From: Adhaeribacter arboris | Lineage (GTDB): Bacteria; Bacteroidota; Bacteroidia; Cytophagales; Hymenobacteraceae | Assembly (NCBI RefSeq): GCF_003023845.1 | Contig: NZ_PYFT01000001.1 | Span: 6,820,001 to 6,884,000 of the forward strand | Direction: 5' to 3' | Length of the DNA: 64,000 nt | Shown here: one piece after another, positions 17,101 to 25,258 of the stretch | Position numbering within the stretch: position 1 is the first letter of the stretch | Layout: each line of letters begins with the position of its first letter | The notes under the pieces: generated by a model | Told to the model about the DNA's origin: nothing | Seen by the model: the letters and a program-made list of their open reading frames with translations, nothing else | Database searches by the model: none | Translations under genes and position numbers: made by a program

Positions 17101-19161
17101 ATGTCAAAGATGAATGCAGATGTTGTTGGCAAGGTCAATAACACAAAATTGAGTGAGAAGAATGGGATTATGGCCTTGTTTGAGGCAATAAACAATTCCT
17201 TGCAAAGTATTGAAGATGCTGGAAGGGCTGATGGGGAGGTTTTAGTTGAACTACAAAGAGCTAAAGACTTATATGATGATGGAAAAGGAACATATTTACC
17301 TTTTCAAAATTTTTCAATAACGGATAATGGTATAGGATTTAATGAGGAAAATTATAATTCTTTTCTTAATGCTGATTCTACTTATAAAATTAACCGAGGA
17401 GGTAAAGGTGTTGGCAGATTCACTTGGCTTAAAGTTTTTCAATATGCAGAGGTTGATAGTATATTTAAAACAAAAGAATCAATTGTTCGAAGGCAATTTA
17501 CTTTTTTAAACAATAAAGAAGCAATTGCTGATGAAAAGTTCTCTGCTGCTCCAAATAGTGAGCTAAGGACAATTATTCGATTGAAAAACGTTAGGCCAGA
17601 GTATGCTAGAAAATTACCAAGAACATTAGAAGCTATATGTGATGAAATAATTGAACATCTTGTAATAAAGCTAATCTCTCCTCATTGCCCAAAAATTATT
17701 GTAAGAGACACAAGGGCGGGCGAAACTTATGAGATTAATTTAAATAATAGGTTCAATCATGATTTTTTGCTTGACAAGGATGCAGATTCATTTACGATAA
17801 ATAAAGTTGATTTCACTATTGCTTTGCTGAAAGTAAAAAATGATGAAAACAATTTTAATCATTCAATTTTATTGAGTTCTGATGAGAGAGTTGTTACTTC
17901 AACTAATTTAAATCAATTTATTCCCAATCTTAACTCTTCTTTAATAGAAATAGAAAACGGTCAAAGCTTTGTAATTAAAGCTCTTGTATCAAGTAGCTAT
18001 CTGGATAATTCATCGAACCCTGAAAGAACAAAATTTGGATTACCGCAAACTAAAAAGTCAATAGATTCAATCCATGAAATAAGTATAGAAGATATTGAAA
18101 CAGCCGCAGCGGAAAAGGTTGAGGAACACTTTGATAGCTATTTAGCTCTTTTAAGAGAAAAGAAAAAAAACACAATGCTTACGAGTATTCAAGAATTTTT
18201 CCCGCACTTTGCTCCTTTGTTGCAATACGAGAAAATAATTGATAAAATTTCGCCTAGCGTTGTTTCAGATAAAAACAAGTTAAATCTGGCTCTTTCAAAG
18301 GCCAAGTATGATATTTTACTCGATGCAAAAAAAGATGTTTTGTCTATTGAACGGACAATGGACTTAATTTCTAAAGAGAATGCAAGTGAAGAAACTATAA
18401 ATTTATACAAGGAAAATTTTGAGAAAGTTGTAAACACATTATCGGATATAACGAAGTCGGAACTATCAGAATACGTTGTACATAGAAGAATCCTTATTGA
18501 TATATTTGGTAAACTACTTTCAAAAAAAGACGATGGTACATATCATTGGGAAGAGGAAATTCATAATTTGATTTTCCCCAAAGGCCACACAAATGAGGAC
18601 CTATTAGGAGCGCAGAACCTCTGGCTTGTTGATGAAAGACTTTCGTATCACAGATTTGTTGCATCGGACTTACCTTTCGAAAATAAAAAAGACTCTGGAA
18701 AACCTGATATATTAATTGGAAAATCAAATCAAGACTTTAATATACCACTTGCATATTCTGAAAAAAATCGACAGTCTGCTTACGATTCAATGGTAATTAT
18801 TGAATTCAAGCGGCCAATGCGAAAAGGTTATGCTCAAGATAAAGACCCAATTGACCAAGTAAAGAATTATATAAGAACAATTCGTAATGGGACAGCTGAA
18901 GACCCAAACGGGAGGCCTATAGAAGTTTCGGCGAATTGCAGGTTCTTTGCCTATCTTATTTGTGATTTACCACCAAAATTAAAGAGTGATATAATTGAAA
19001 TGCACGAATTTACGCCAATGATGGAAGGTGAAGGTTTGTTTGCTTCTCTGAAAAATCTTAACACTTATATGGAAGTTATATCATATAATAAAATCTTAAG
19101 TGATTCAAAGCAAAGAAATCGAGTATTATTTGAAAAACTTGGAATAGATTATAATGACTAA
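17101..19161 (+). CDS. GHKL (Hsp90/MORC-type) ATPase with C-terminal PD-(D/E)XK-like nuclease domain
   Basis: 686 residues. GHKL ATP-binding motifs are clear: FEAINNSLQS (Glu28, Asn31), DNGIGF (75-80) and GGKGVGRF (100-107), as in MORC and Hsp90 ATPases. A mid-region of long helices (about 340-490) is coiled-coil-like. The C-terminal part shows NLWLVDERLSYH, then KPDILIG (D536), IEFKRP (E568, K570) and DQVKNYI (Q586), the spacing of a PD-(D/E)XK nuclease core. Its ATG is 26 bases past hsdM and its last 8 bases overlap hsdS, so it is part of the hsd operon. Base composition is clearly AT-richer than hsdM and hsdR, pointing to separate acquisition. GHKL ATPases linked to restriction-modification loci are described (prokaryotic MORC relatives), but I know no characterised member of this arrangement. 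Role in defence is inferred. Confidence 0.85.
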   Translation: MSKMNADVVGKVNNTKLSEKNGIMALFEAINNSLQSIEDAGRADGEVLVELQRAKDLYDDGKGTYLPFQNFSITDNGIGFNEENYNSFLNADSTYKINRGGKGVGRFTWLKVFQYAEVDSIFKTKESIVRRQFTFLNNKEAIADEKFSAAPNSELRTIIRLKNVRPEYARKLPRTLEAICDEIIEHLVIKLISPHCPKIIVRDTRAGETYEINLNNRFNHDFLLDKDADSFTINKVDFTIALLKVKNDENNFNHSILLSSDERVVTSTNLNQFIPNLNSSLIEIENGQSFVIKALVSSSYLDNSSNPERTKFGLPQTKKSIDSIHEISIEDIETAAAEKVEEHFDSYLALLREKKKNTMLTSIQEFFPHFAPLLQYEKIIDKISPSVVSDKNKLNLALSKAKYDILLDAKKDVLSIERTMDLISKENASEETINLYKENFEKVVNTLSDITKSELSEYVVHRRILIDIFGKLLSKKDDGTYHWEEEIHNLIFPKGHTNEDLLGAQNLWLVDERLSYHRFVASDLPFENKKDSGKPDILIGKSNQDFNIPLAYSEKNRQSAYDSMVIIEFKRPMRKGYAQDKDPIDQVKNYIRTIRNGTAEDPNGRPIEVSANCRFFAYLICDLPPKLKSDIIEMHEFTPMMEGEGLFASLKNLNTYMEVISYNKILSDSKQRNRVLFEKLGIDYND

Positions 19162-20365
19162 TTGGCAACCCTACACCTTCTCCGATTTTGTTGAAATAAA
19201 CCCAACCATCTCTCTTAAAGGAAAAGGCACATTCTCTTTTATTGAAATGAAGGATTTATACGATGGGCAGAGATATGTTTATCCTGCGCAAGAAAGGACT
19301 ATTACGGGTGGAGCTCGATTTGGAGAAGGTGATACACTTTTTGCTCGCATAACACCCTGTTTAGAAAATGGAAAAATTTGCCAAGCTAAAGGATTAAAAA
19401 ATGGTGTAGGTTTTGGCTCTACTGAATTTCTTGTTTTTCGTGAAAGGGAAAATGTATCAGATACTAATTTTATTTATTATTTATCTAGATGGGAAGAAGT
19501 ACGCCGATATGCCGAATTACATTTAGTTGGCACATCCGGAAGGCAACGTGTTCCTAAAGATATTTTTGATAAGCTTGAATTAACCTTACCAGACTTAGAA
19601 ACACAAAAAAAAATAGCCGAAATATTATCTGCCCTAGATTATAAAATAGAACTCAACCGCCGGATGAACCAAACACTGGAACAAATGGCACAAACACTTT
19701 TTCAGCAATATTTTGTAAATAATATTGATAATTTATCTGATGGATGGAGATTTGGTAAAATTGGCGAAATTCTAGAAGTAAAAGGAGGAACAACTCCCAG
19801 CACCAAACAAAGAGAATTTTGGGATGGAGAATTTCATTGGACTTCTCCAAAAGATTTATCTGGGTTAAGGTTTCCGGTACTTTTAGATACAGAGAAAAAA
19901 CTAACACCGCAAGGATTAAAAAAAGTAAGTTCTGGGCTTCTTCCAATAGGAACCTTACTTTTATCATCAAGAGCGCCAATTGGATATTTAGCAATAACTC
20001 AAATTGCCGTTGCAATCAATCAGGGTTATATTGCCATTCTTTGTAATAAAGGATATTCTAATTTATTCATGTTAAATTGGTTAAAAGAAAACATGAATAT
20101 AATAATTCAAAATGCTAACGGCTCAACCTTTTTGGAGATAAGTAAATCAGTTTTTAAAAATATTGATTTAAAAATTCCACCCGTTGAGCTTGTGAATAAG
20201 TTTGATAATTTGGTTAGGCCTTTGTTCGAAAAAATAGTTTTAAACGAAAAAGAAAATATAAAATTAACAGAAATAAGAGACTCCCTTCTCCCCAAACTCA
20301 TGTCCGGGGAAATAGATGTAATGCAAACCAAAGCCGAAGAACTGTATGAGCCGGTACCTAGCTGA
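19154..20365 (+). CDS. hsdS: Type I restriction-modification specificity subunit
   Basis: 403 residues with two target-recognition domains, each followed by a helical spacer. TRD1 covers about 1-150, ending LPDLETQKKIAEILSALDYKI with a helix LNRRMNQTLEQMAQTLF. TRD2 begins at about 190 (GWRFGKIGEILEVKGGTTPS) and ends with LVRPLFEKIVLNEKENIKL and LLPKLMSGEIDV. It decides which bipartite sequence is methylated or cut. The start overlaps the GHKL gene by 8 bases and the end overlaps hsdR by 20 bases. Most of the gene is AT-rich; the last ~30 codons return to the GC-richer style of hsdR, consistent with recombination at the conserved 3' end. Confidence 0.95.
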   Translation: MTNWQPYTFSDFVEINPTISLKGKGTFSFIEMKDLYDGQRYVYPAQERTITGGARFGEGDTLFARITPCLENGKICQAKGLKNGVGFGSTEFLVFRERENVSDTNFIYYLSRWEEVRRYAELHLVGTSGRQRVPKDIFDKLELTLPDLETQKKIAEILSALDYKIELNRRMNQTLEQMAQTLFQQYFVNNIDNLSDGWRFGKIGEILEVKGGTTPSTKQREFWDGEFHWTSPKDLSGLRFPVLLDTEKKLTPQGLKKVSSGLLPIGTLLLSSRAPIGYLAITQIAVAINQGYIAILCNKGYSNLFMLNWLKENMNIIIQNANGSTFLEISKSVFKNIDLKIPPVELVNKFDNLVRPLFEKIVLNEKENIKLTEIRDSLLPKLMSGEIDVMQTKAEELYEPVPS

Positions 20366-23300
20366 AAGCGATATTGAAACCGCAGCCATCGATTGGCTTA
20401 AAGAAAGCAAACAGTACCAATACCAGTACGGGCCGGATATTCCGCGGCCACTAAATAAAGCCGTGCTGGAAGATAAGTTCGGGCTATATTTAGCGCAACG
20501 CTACCGCCACGTGCCGGCCAAAGTGCTGGAAGAAGTAAAGCAGGAATTTTTGTTTAACCCCGGCGCCGATATTTACAGCCAAAACCACGCGTTTCATTTA
20601 AAGCTCAGCAAAGGCCTTAGCAAAACCTGGAAAAACGAAAAAGGCCAGCCCCAGTTCGAGCATTTCTACGCCCTTAACTACGAAGACGTCGCGCAAAACA
20701 GCTTCTTGGTCGTAAACCAGTTTACAGTACAAGGCAAAAATACCCGCCGCCCCGATTTAATCATTTTCATCAACGGCCTGCCCCTGGTGCTGTTCGAGTT
20801 TAAAAACCCTTTCGACCAGGACACCACCGTAGAAGCCGCTTTTAACCAGGTGCAGCATTACATCCAGGATATTCCGCGGGTATTCGAAACCAATGCCCTC
20901 ACCATTATCAGCGATGGCTTTACCACGCTGCACGGCATGTTCAGCAGCGGCCTGGAGTGGTTTGCCGCCTGGAAAAGCACCAATGGCCGCGAAGTAGTAA
21001 CCGACGATTTTGCCCTCGAAACCCTGATAAAAGGTTTACTGGTACCAGAGCGTTTGCTGGCCTACATCCGGTTTTATATTTTTCACGAACTGGATAAAGG
21101 CCAGCTCATAAAAAAAGGCGCCAAATACCATCAGTTTTTCGGCATCCAGTACGCCCTCGCCGAAACCAAGAAATCCATCCGTCCGCTCGGCGATGGCCGC
21201 ATTGGCGTAATCTGGCATACCACCCGTTCGGGCAAAAGCATTACCATGGCTATTTATGCCGGTATTCTGCGCCAGCTACCCGAACTTAAAAACCCCACCA
21301 TTGTGGTGCAGGTAGACCGCTTCGATTTAAACAAGCAGCTCTACGAAGATTTTGTAGGCGCCAAAGATTTGGTCGGCGATGTAGCCCTGGCCCAAACCAC
21401 CGACGATTTACGCCAATTGCTTAGCGGCGAAGGTGGCGGCGTGGTGTTCAGTACCATCGAGAAGTTCCGGCTAAAAGATACCCTCGATGGTCTGCGGGAA
21501 GCCGAACACCCCATTCTGAGCCAGCGCGAAAATATTATCGTCATTGCCGATGAGTGCCACCGCACCCAGTACGGCTTAATAACCGGCTTTGCCAACAACC
21601 TGCGCAAAGCTTTGCCCCAGGCCTCGTTTATTGGTTTCACCGGCACCCCCGTCGATAGCAAAGACGCCGACACGGTAGCCGTTTTCGGGGAAATTATTCA
21701 TACCTACGACATTAAACAAGCCACCGCCGATAAAGCTGTAGTGCCCATTTACTACGAGCCGCGCCTGGCTAAACTTCATCTGGGTAACGAGCAGATAGAA
21801 GAAGAAGCCGAAGAAATAACCACCGGCCTGGAAGAAAGCGATAAAAACAAAATAATGTGGGCGGCCATGGAAGATGCCGCCGGGGCCAAAGAACGCGTAG
21901 AAGCCATTGCCCGCGATATTCTAAGCCACTACCTGAACCGCACCGCCAACCTGCCCGGCAAAGCCATGGTGGTGTGCATGAGCCGCCGCAATTGCGTGAA
22001 AATGTACGATGCCCTCACGGCCCTGCCCAACTGCCCCGAAGTAGCCGTGATTATGACCACCAACATTGCCAAAGACCCGAAGGAGTGGAACCCACACGTG
22101 CGCACCAAGGAGGCCATGGAAGAAGTAAAAACCCGCTTCAAAAACCCCGATGATAATTTGCAAATTGTTATTGTGCGGGATATGTGGCTCACCGGCTTCG
22201 ATAACCCCGCCCTGCACACGCTGTACGTCGATAAAGTCATGAGCGGCCACAACCTCATCCAGGCCGTAAACCGCGTCGCCACCGTTTTCCGCGATAAACC
22301 CAGCGGCCTGATAGTAGACTACATCGGCATCGGCGACAAACTCCGCGACGCTACCAAAAAATACACCGGTGGTGGTGGACAAGGGGCTGTTACCATTGAT
22401 TTGGAAGAAGCCTTTGAACTGACCAAAGAAGTTATCCAGGACTTACAAAATCAATTACCAGAATATTTTTACCAAGCATTAGAAAAGTCCCCCTTCGGAG
22501 GGGGTAGGGGGAGGACAAATACTCCCGAAGAAATTACTACTTTGTCTACGGCAGCAGAACCGTTGGCCCATTATAATTCTTCCTTAGATTCTGGTAATAC
22601 AGGTGCTAAAGGAGAAAATCCTCCACCAACCCCCTCCAAAGGGGGACGACCGACAGCACCAGCCTTTGCGGTTTTGAACGGCGAATCAATTTTGGAGCGG
22701 TTTGGGTGGAGTTATTATAGCTGGCCGTATTTAAAAGAAGGGGATAAATTTAAGTTAGTGATGCGCGCGGTTAATCTGCTGGTAGCCGATGAGGAAGTTT
22801 GTAAGGCGTTTTTGGTAAACGAGAAAAAGTTAAGCGAGCTGGTTCCAATTGTGAAAAATCATGCGGCCATTAGCGATATAGCTGTAGATATTCTGTTCTT
22901 TCAGCACGTAGGGGCGGCGGTTCGTAAAATTAAATACCCGCCAACCAACATCCGCAAAAAAGAAAGCCAGATAAAAGAACTTATTCACCGCAGCATCGAA
23001 AGCGAAGAAGTAATAGATGTTTTCCAGATGGCCGGCATCGACCGTTTTGATATTTCCATTATCAACGACGATTTCCTGGCTACCGCCAAAGAAGAGAAAA
23101 GCGGCAATGAACTAAAACTAGAACTGCTCCGGCAAATTTTAAACGACGAAATAAAAGTTCGATCGAGCAAGAACCTGGTTAAATATCGCAAGCTGAAAGA
23201 CGAATTGGAGCGGATAATCCGGGATTACCACGACCACTTTTTTGATAGTTTAATTGCCCTGCAAAAAGTACGCGAGGTAGCCAAAGAAATGCAGGAAGAA

Positions 23301-23612
23301 GATCAACGCCGGAGACAATTAGGCTTAACCGAAGATGAAGAAGCTTTTTACGAAATTCTGGCCAAGCACCCCAACGCTGTTCAGGATTTTGATTTGATTA
23401 AAGAAGTGGTGAAAGAGGTAACCAAAGTTATCCAGAAAAACACCCAACAGCCGGATTGGTACAAAAAAACCGATACCAAAGCTCAGATCCAATTATCGGT
23501 AAAAAGCATCCTCCGCCGCAAAGGCATAACCGATGAACTCCAGGAAATTCTGGCTGAGATTATGGAGCAGGCGGAGTCGCGGTATAAAGAGTGGCGTTTT
23601 GAGGTGGCTTAA
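20346..23612 (+). CDS. hsdR: Type I restriction endonuclease subunit, with repeat insertion and altered helicase motifs
   Basis: 1088 residues. N-terminal nuclease: RPDLIIFINGLP (D137) with LFEFKNP (E151, K153). SF2 translocase: motif I reads HTTRSGKS (291-298) where most relatives have HTQGSGKS, motif II is DECH (402-405), and motif III is FTGTP. Motif VI reads QAVNRVATVF (639-648) where relatives usually have QAIARVNRVF, so the second Arg is Thr. Residues about 714-768 are a Gly/Pro-rich insert encoded by inverted repeats (22487-22647). The C-terminal helical region (IKELIHRSIESEEVIDVFQ) binds the methylase core. The reading frame is intact, but activity may be altered; the protein cuts or translocates DNA only together with HsdM and HsdS. 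Confidence 0.93.
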   Translation: MSRYLAESDIETAAIDWLKESKQYQYQYGPDIPRPLNKAVLEDKFGLYLAQRYRHVPAKVLEEVKQEFLFNPGADIYSQNHAFHLKLSKGLSKTWKNEKGQPQFEHFYALNYEDVAQNSFLVVNQFTVQGKNTRRPDLIIFINGLPLVLFEFKNPFDQDTTVEAAFNQVQHYIQDIPRVFETNALTIISDGFTTLHGMFSSGLEWFAAWKSTNGREVVTDDFALETLIKGLLVPERLLAYIRFYIFHELDKGQLIKKGAKYHQFFGIQYALAETKKSIRPLGDGRIGVIWHTTRSGKSITMAIYAGILRQLPELKNPTIVVQVDRFDLNKQLYEDFVGAKDLVGDVALAQTTDDLRQLLSGEGGGVVFSTIEKFRLKDTLDGLREAEHPILSQRENIIVIADECHRTQYGLITGFANNLRKALPQASFIGFTGTPVDSKDADTVAVFGEIIHTYDIKQATADKAVVPIYYEPRLAKLHLGNEQIEEEAEEITTGLEESDKNKIMWAAMEDAAGAKERVEAIARDILSHYLNRTANLPGKAMVVCMSRRNCVKMYDALTALPNCPEVAVIMTTNIAKDPKEWNPHVRTKEAMEEVKTRFKNPDDNLQIVIVRDMWLTGFDNPALHTLYVDKVMSGHNLIQAVNRVATVFRDKPSGLIVDYIGIGDKLRDATKKYTGGGGQGAVTIDLEEAFELTKEVIQDLQNQLPEYFYQALEKSPFGGGRGRTNTPEEITTLSTAAEPLAHYNSSLDSGNTGAKGENPPPTPSKGGRPTAPAFAVLNGESILERFGWSYYSWPYLKEGDKFKLVMRAVNLLVADEEVCKAFLVNEKKLSELVPIVKNHAAISDIAVDILFFQHVGAAVRKIKYPPTNIRKKESQIKELIHRSIESEEVIDVFQMAGIDRFDISIINDDFLATAKEEKSGNELKLELLRQILNDEIKVRSSKNLVKYRKLKDELERIIRDYHDHFFDSLIALQKVREVAKEMQEEDQRRRQLGLTEDEEAFYEILAKHPNAVQDFDLIKEVVKEVTKVIQKNTQQPDWYKKTDTKAQIQLSVKSILRRKGITDELQEILAEIMEQAESRYKEWRFEVA
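22487..22647. repeat. Inverted palindromic repeat pair inserted in frame in hsdR
   Basis: GTCCCCCTTCGGAGGGGG at 22487 begins a 30-base unit (to 22516). Its near-identical reverse complement, containing CCCCCTCCAAAGGGGGAC, occupies 22618-22647. About 100 bases lie between. The translation is SPFGGGRGRTN ... NPPPTPSKGGRP, low-complexity and unlike normal HsdR sequence. A related unit lies at 15196-15229, so this is a dispersed element tolerated inside the gene. Exact insertion ends are uncertain. Confidence 0.75.
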
Positions 23613-23693
23613 AAGCAATTAAACTCTATTTACTTCCTTATTTTATAACGGACAGCAGAAATAATTTAAGTACAAAAATTAAAGCAGCCATAA

Positions 23694-24920
23694 TTACCTA
23701 TTAATTCGCGCTACAATATCCGATACATTATCCATCTCACCTAGAGTATTAAAATAATGCGGGGAAAAGCGGATGGCCCAATCTACTCCTTTTTTGGTAA
23801 AATCAATGAGCGCGAAGTTTTTATAGCTCACGGTATAGACTACCTGGTTACTTTTGAGAGTGTTTACGATGGTCTCCAGGGCTACGCCGGGCAGCCGGAA
23901 AGTTACTAGATTACTTAAGCGCGAGCCTTTGTCCAGTAATTCCAGCCCTTGCTGCGCGGATAGGTTCTCCCGTAGTCTTTCCCGCAGAGTTTGGTTATAC
24001 GCCGCAATGTTCGCTATTCCTATTTTATTGGCGTACCGTATTGCTTCGGTTAGCCCTGCCAGGGAACCCGAAATTTCCTGGTATTCAAATCTTTTACCGT
24101 TATCTTGAATTTGGTAGCCATCAAACGTAGTCCATTCGGCCCCGCGGCGGTCAATAAATAAGGGTTCCAAACCGGCTTGCAGTACCCGGTCCGAGACGTA
24201 TAAAAACCCGGTGTTGCGCGGGCCTCGCAAAAATTTCCGGCCGGAAGCCGTTAAAAAATCACAACCAATTTCTTCGGGGTAAACCTCCATTTGCCCCACC
24301 GATTGGCAAGCGTCCAGCAAATACCAAATACCATAGTGCCGGCAAATTTTGCCCACTTCTTCTACCTGCTGCACCAGTCCGGAGTTGGTGGGAATATGCG
24401 TAATGGCTACCAAAGCGGGTTGGTGCTGTTGCACTAATTGCTCGAAGTGGTTAAGGTCAATATCGCCGTTTTCCAGATTATCTGCCCGCCAAATCTGCAA
24501 GCCCAATCTTTTCTGCAGTGCTAAAAAAGCAATTTGATTCGAAATATAATCGTCGTTGGTCGTAACGATGCAATTGTTACTTTTAAAAGGAATGGCAGAT
24601 AAAGCTTTGGCAAAACTTTCGGTAGAACTGTTGGTATAAGCAATATTACGCGGTTGGCAGCGGAGTAATTGGGCTAATTCGGTATACAAATCCTGGATAT
24701 CGTTGGTCCGCAATTGTTCCACCGCATAGCCGCCCAGTTGTTCTTCCTGGTTAAGGTAATCGCGCATTATTTGCACCACCGGCTGCGGCATGAGCGAGGC
24801 ACCGGCGCTGTTCAGGTAAATCTTGTCGTGGCAACCAAGGGTATCCTGCCGGATACTATCGAGGTTTATTCCGGGTTGTTGCTCGGTGTATGTTGGGGAG
24901 GAGGAAGAAAGCATGGCCAT
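23694..24920 (-). CDS. Aminotransferase class V-fold PLP-dependent enzyme
   Basis: About 408 residues from the ATG at 24920. Class V features are KIYLNSAGASLMPQPV at the start, TNSSTESFAKAL, the PLP-aspartate segment WYLLDACQSVGQM and the Schiff-base lysine in TASGRKFLRGPRNTGFLYV. The pattern is close to cysteine-desulfurase/selenocysteine-lyase-like proteins, but specificity is not predictable. The frame is open back to 25064, yet those extra 48 codons run antisense to an hsdR remnant and have no family similarity, so 24920 (or 24914) is the better start. It is transcribed towards hsdR and lies between hsdR and that remnant. Confidence 0.88.
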   Translation of the reverse strand: MAMLSSSSPTYTEQQPGINLDSIRQDTLGCHDKIYLNSAGASLMPQPVVQIMRDYLNQEEQLGGYAVEQLRTNDIQDLYTELAQLLRCQPRNIAYTNSSTESFAKALSAIPFKSNNCIVTTNDDYISNQIAFLALQKRLGLQIWRADNLENGDIDLNHFEQLVQQHQPALVAITHIPTNSGLVQQVEEVGKICRHYGIWYLLDACQSVGQMEVYPEEIGCDFLTASGRKFLRGPRNTGFLYVSDRVLQAGLEPLFIDRRGAEWTTFDGYQIQDNGKRFEYQEISGSLAGLTEAIRYANKIGIANIAAYNQTLRERLRENLSAQQGLELLDKGSRLSNLVTFRLPGVALETIVNTLKSNQVVYTVSYKNFALIDFTKKGVDWAIRFSPHYFNTLGEMDNVSDIVARINR

Positions 24921-24986
24921 AAACGAGTAAAATAAGATTCTGGTCGAATTTACTACTATCCGGTGGCTTAACAAGTGGAATTTTCT

Positions 24987-25085
24987 AATCGCCGCAAAGG
25001 AACAGCCGGAGAACTTCAGGAAATTTTGGCCGAAATTAGGAAGCAGGCCGAGTGGCGGTATCAAAAATGGTCGTTTTCGGTGGCT
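24987..25085 (+). pseudogene. Remnant of the 3' end of a second hsdR
   Basis: Translation gives RRKGTAGELQEILAEI, KQAEWRYQKWSFSVA, matching the end of HsdR at 23520-23609 (RRKGITDELQEILAEI, EQAESRYKEWRFEVA). DNA identity is high but not perfect, so it is a paralogue rather than a fresh copy. Upstream of it no further hsdR sequence remains. It suggests that an older type I locus ended here, or that a second hsdR was lost when the aminotransferase segment came in. Confidence 0.7.
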
Positions 25086-25258
25086 TTGAAAGTATACTAT
25101 AAACCATTAAAACGTCTATCTAACTTATAGTCATTGTACCCGCCAATATTTATTGGGAAAACTTCCCTTTAAATCCGAAGTTTTGTTAGCCATACTTTAT
25201 TCCCAAATTGTATATTTAAGTAAACAATAAATCAGGTTACTTCTAAACCCATACCAGT

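Noticed and set aside
17101-19161. GHKL gene as a histidine kinase or MutL
   Set aside because: No HisKA phospho-His or MutL C-terminal motifs; the C-terminal PD, EFK and Q pattern fits a nuclease-like domain instead.
21857-22382. Open frames on both strands inside hsdR (98, 117 and 153 codons)
   Set aside because: They arise from strong codon bias in hsdR; His/Arg/Pro-rich low-complexity translations without any family.
22487-22647. hsdR insert as evidence of a pseudogene
   Set aside because: The reading frame stays open through the insert to the normal C-terminus, so the gene is called intact though possibly altered.
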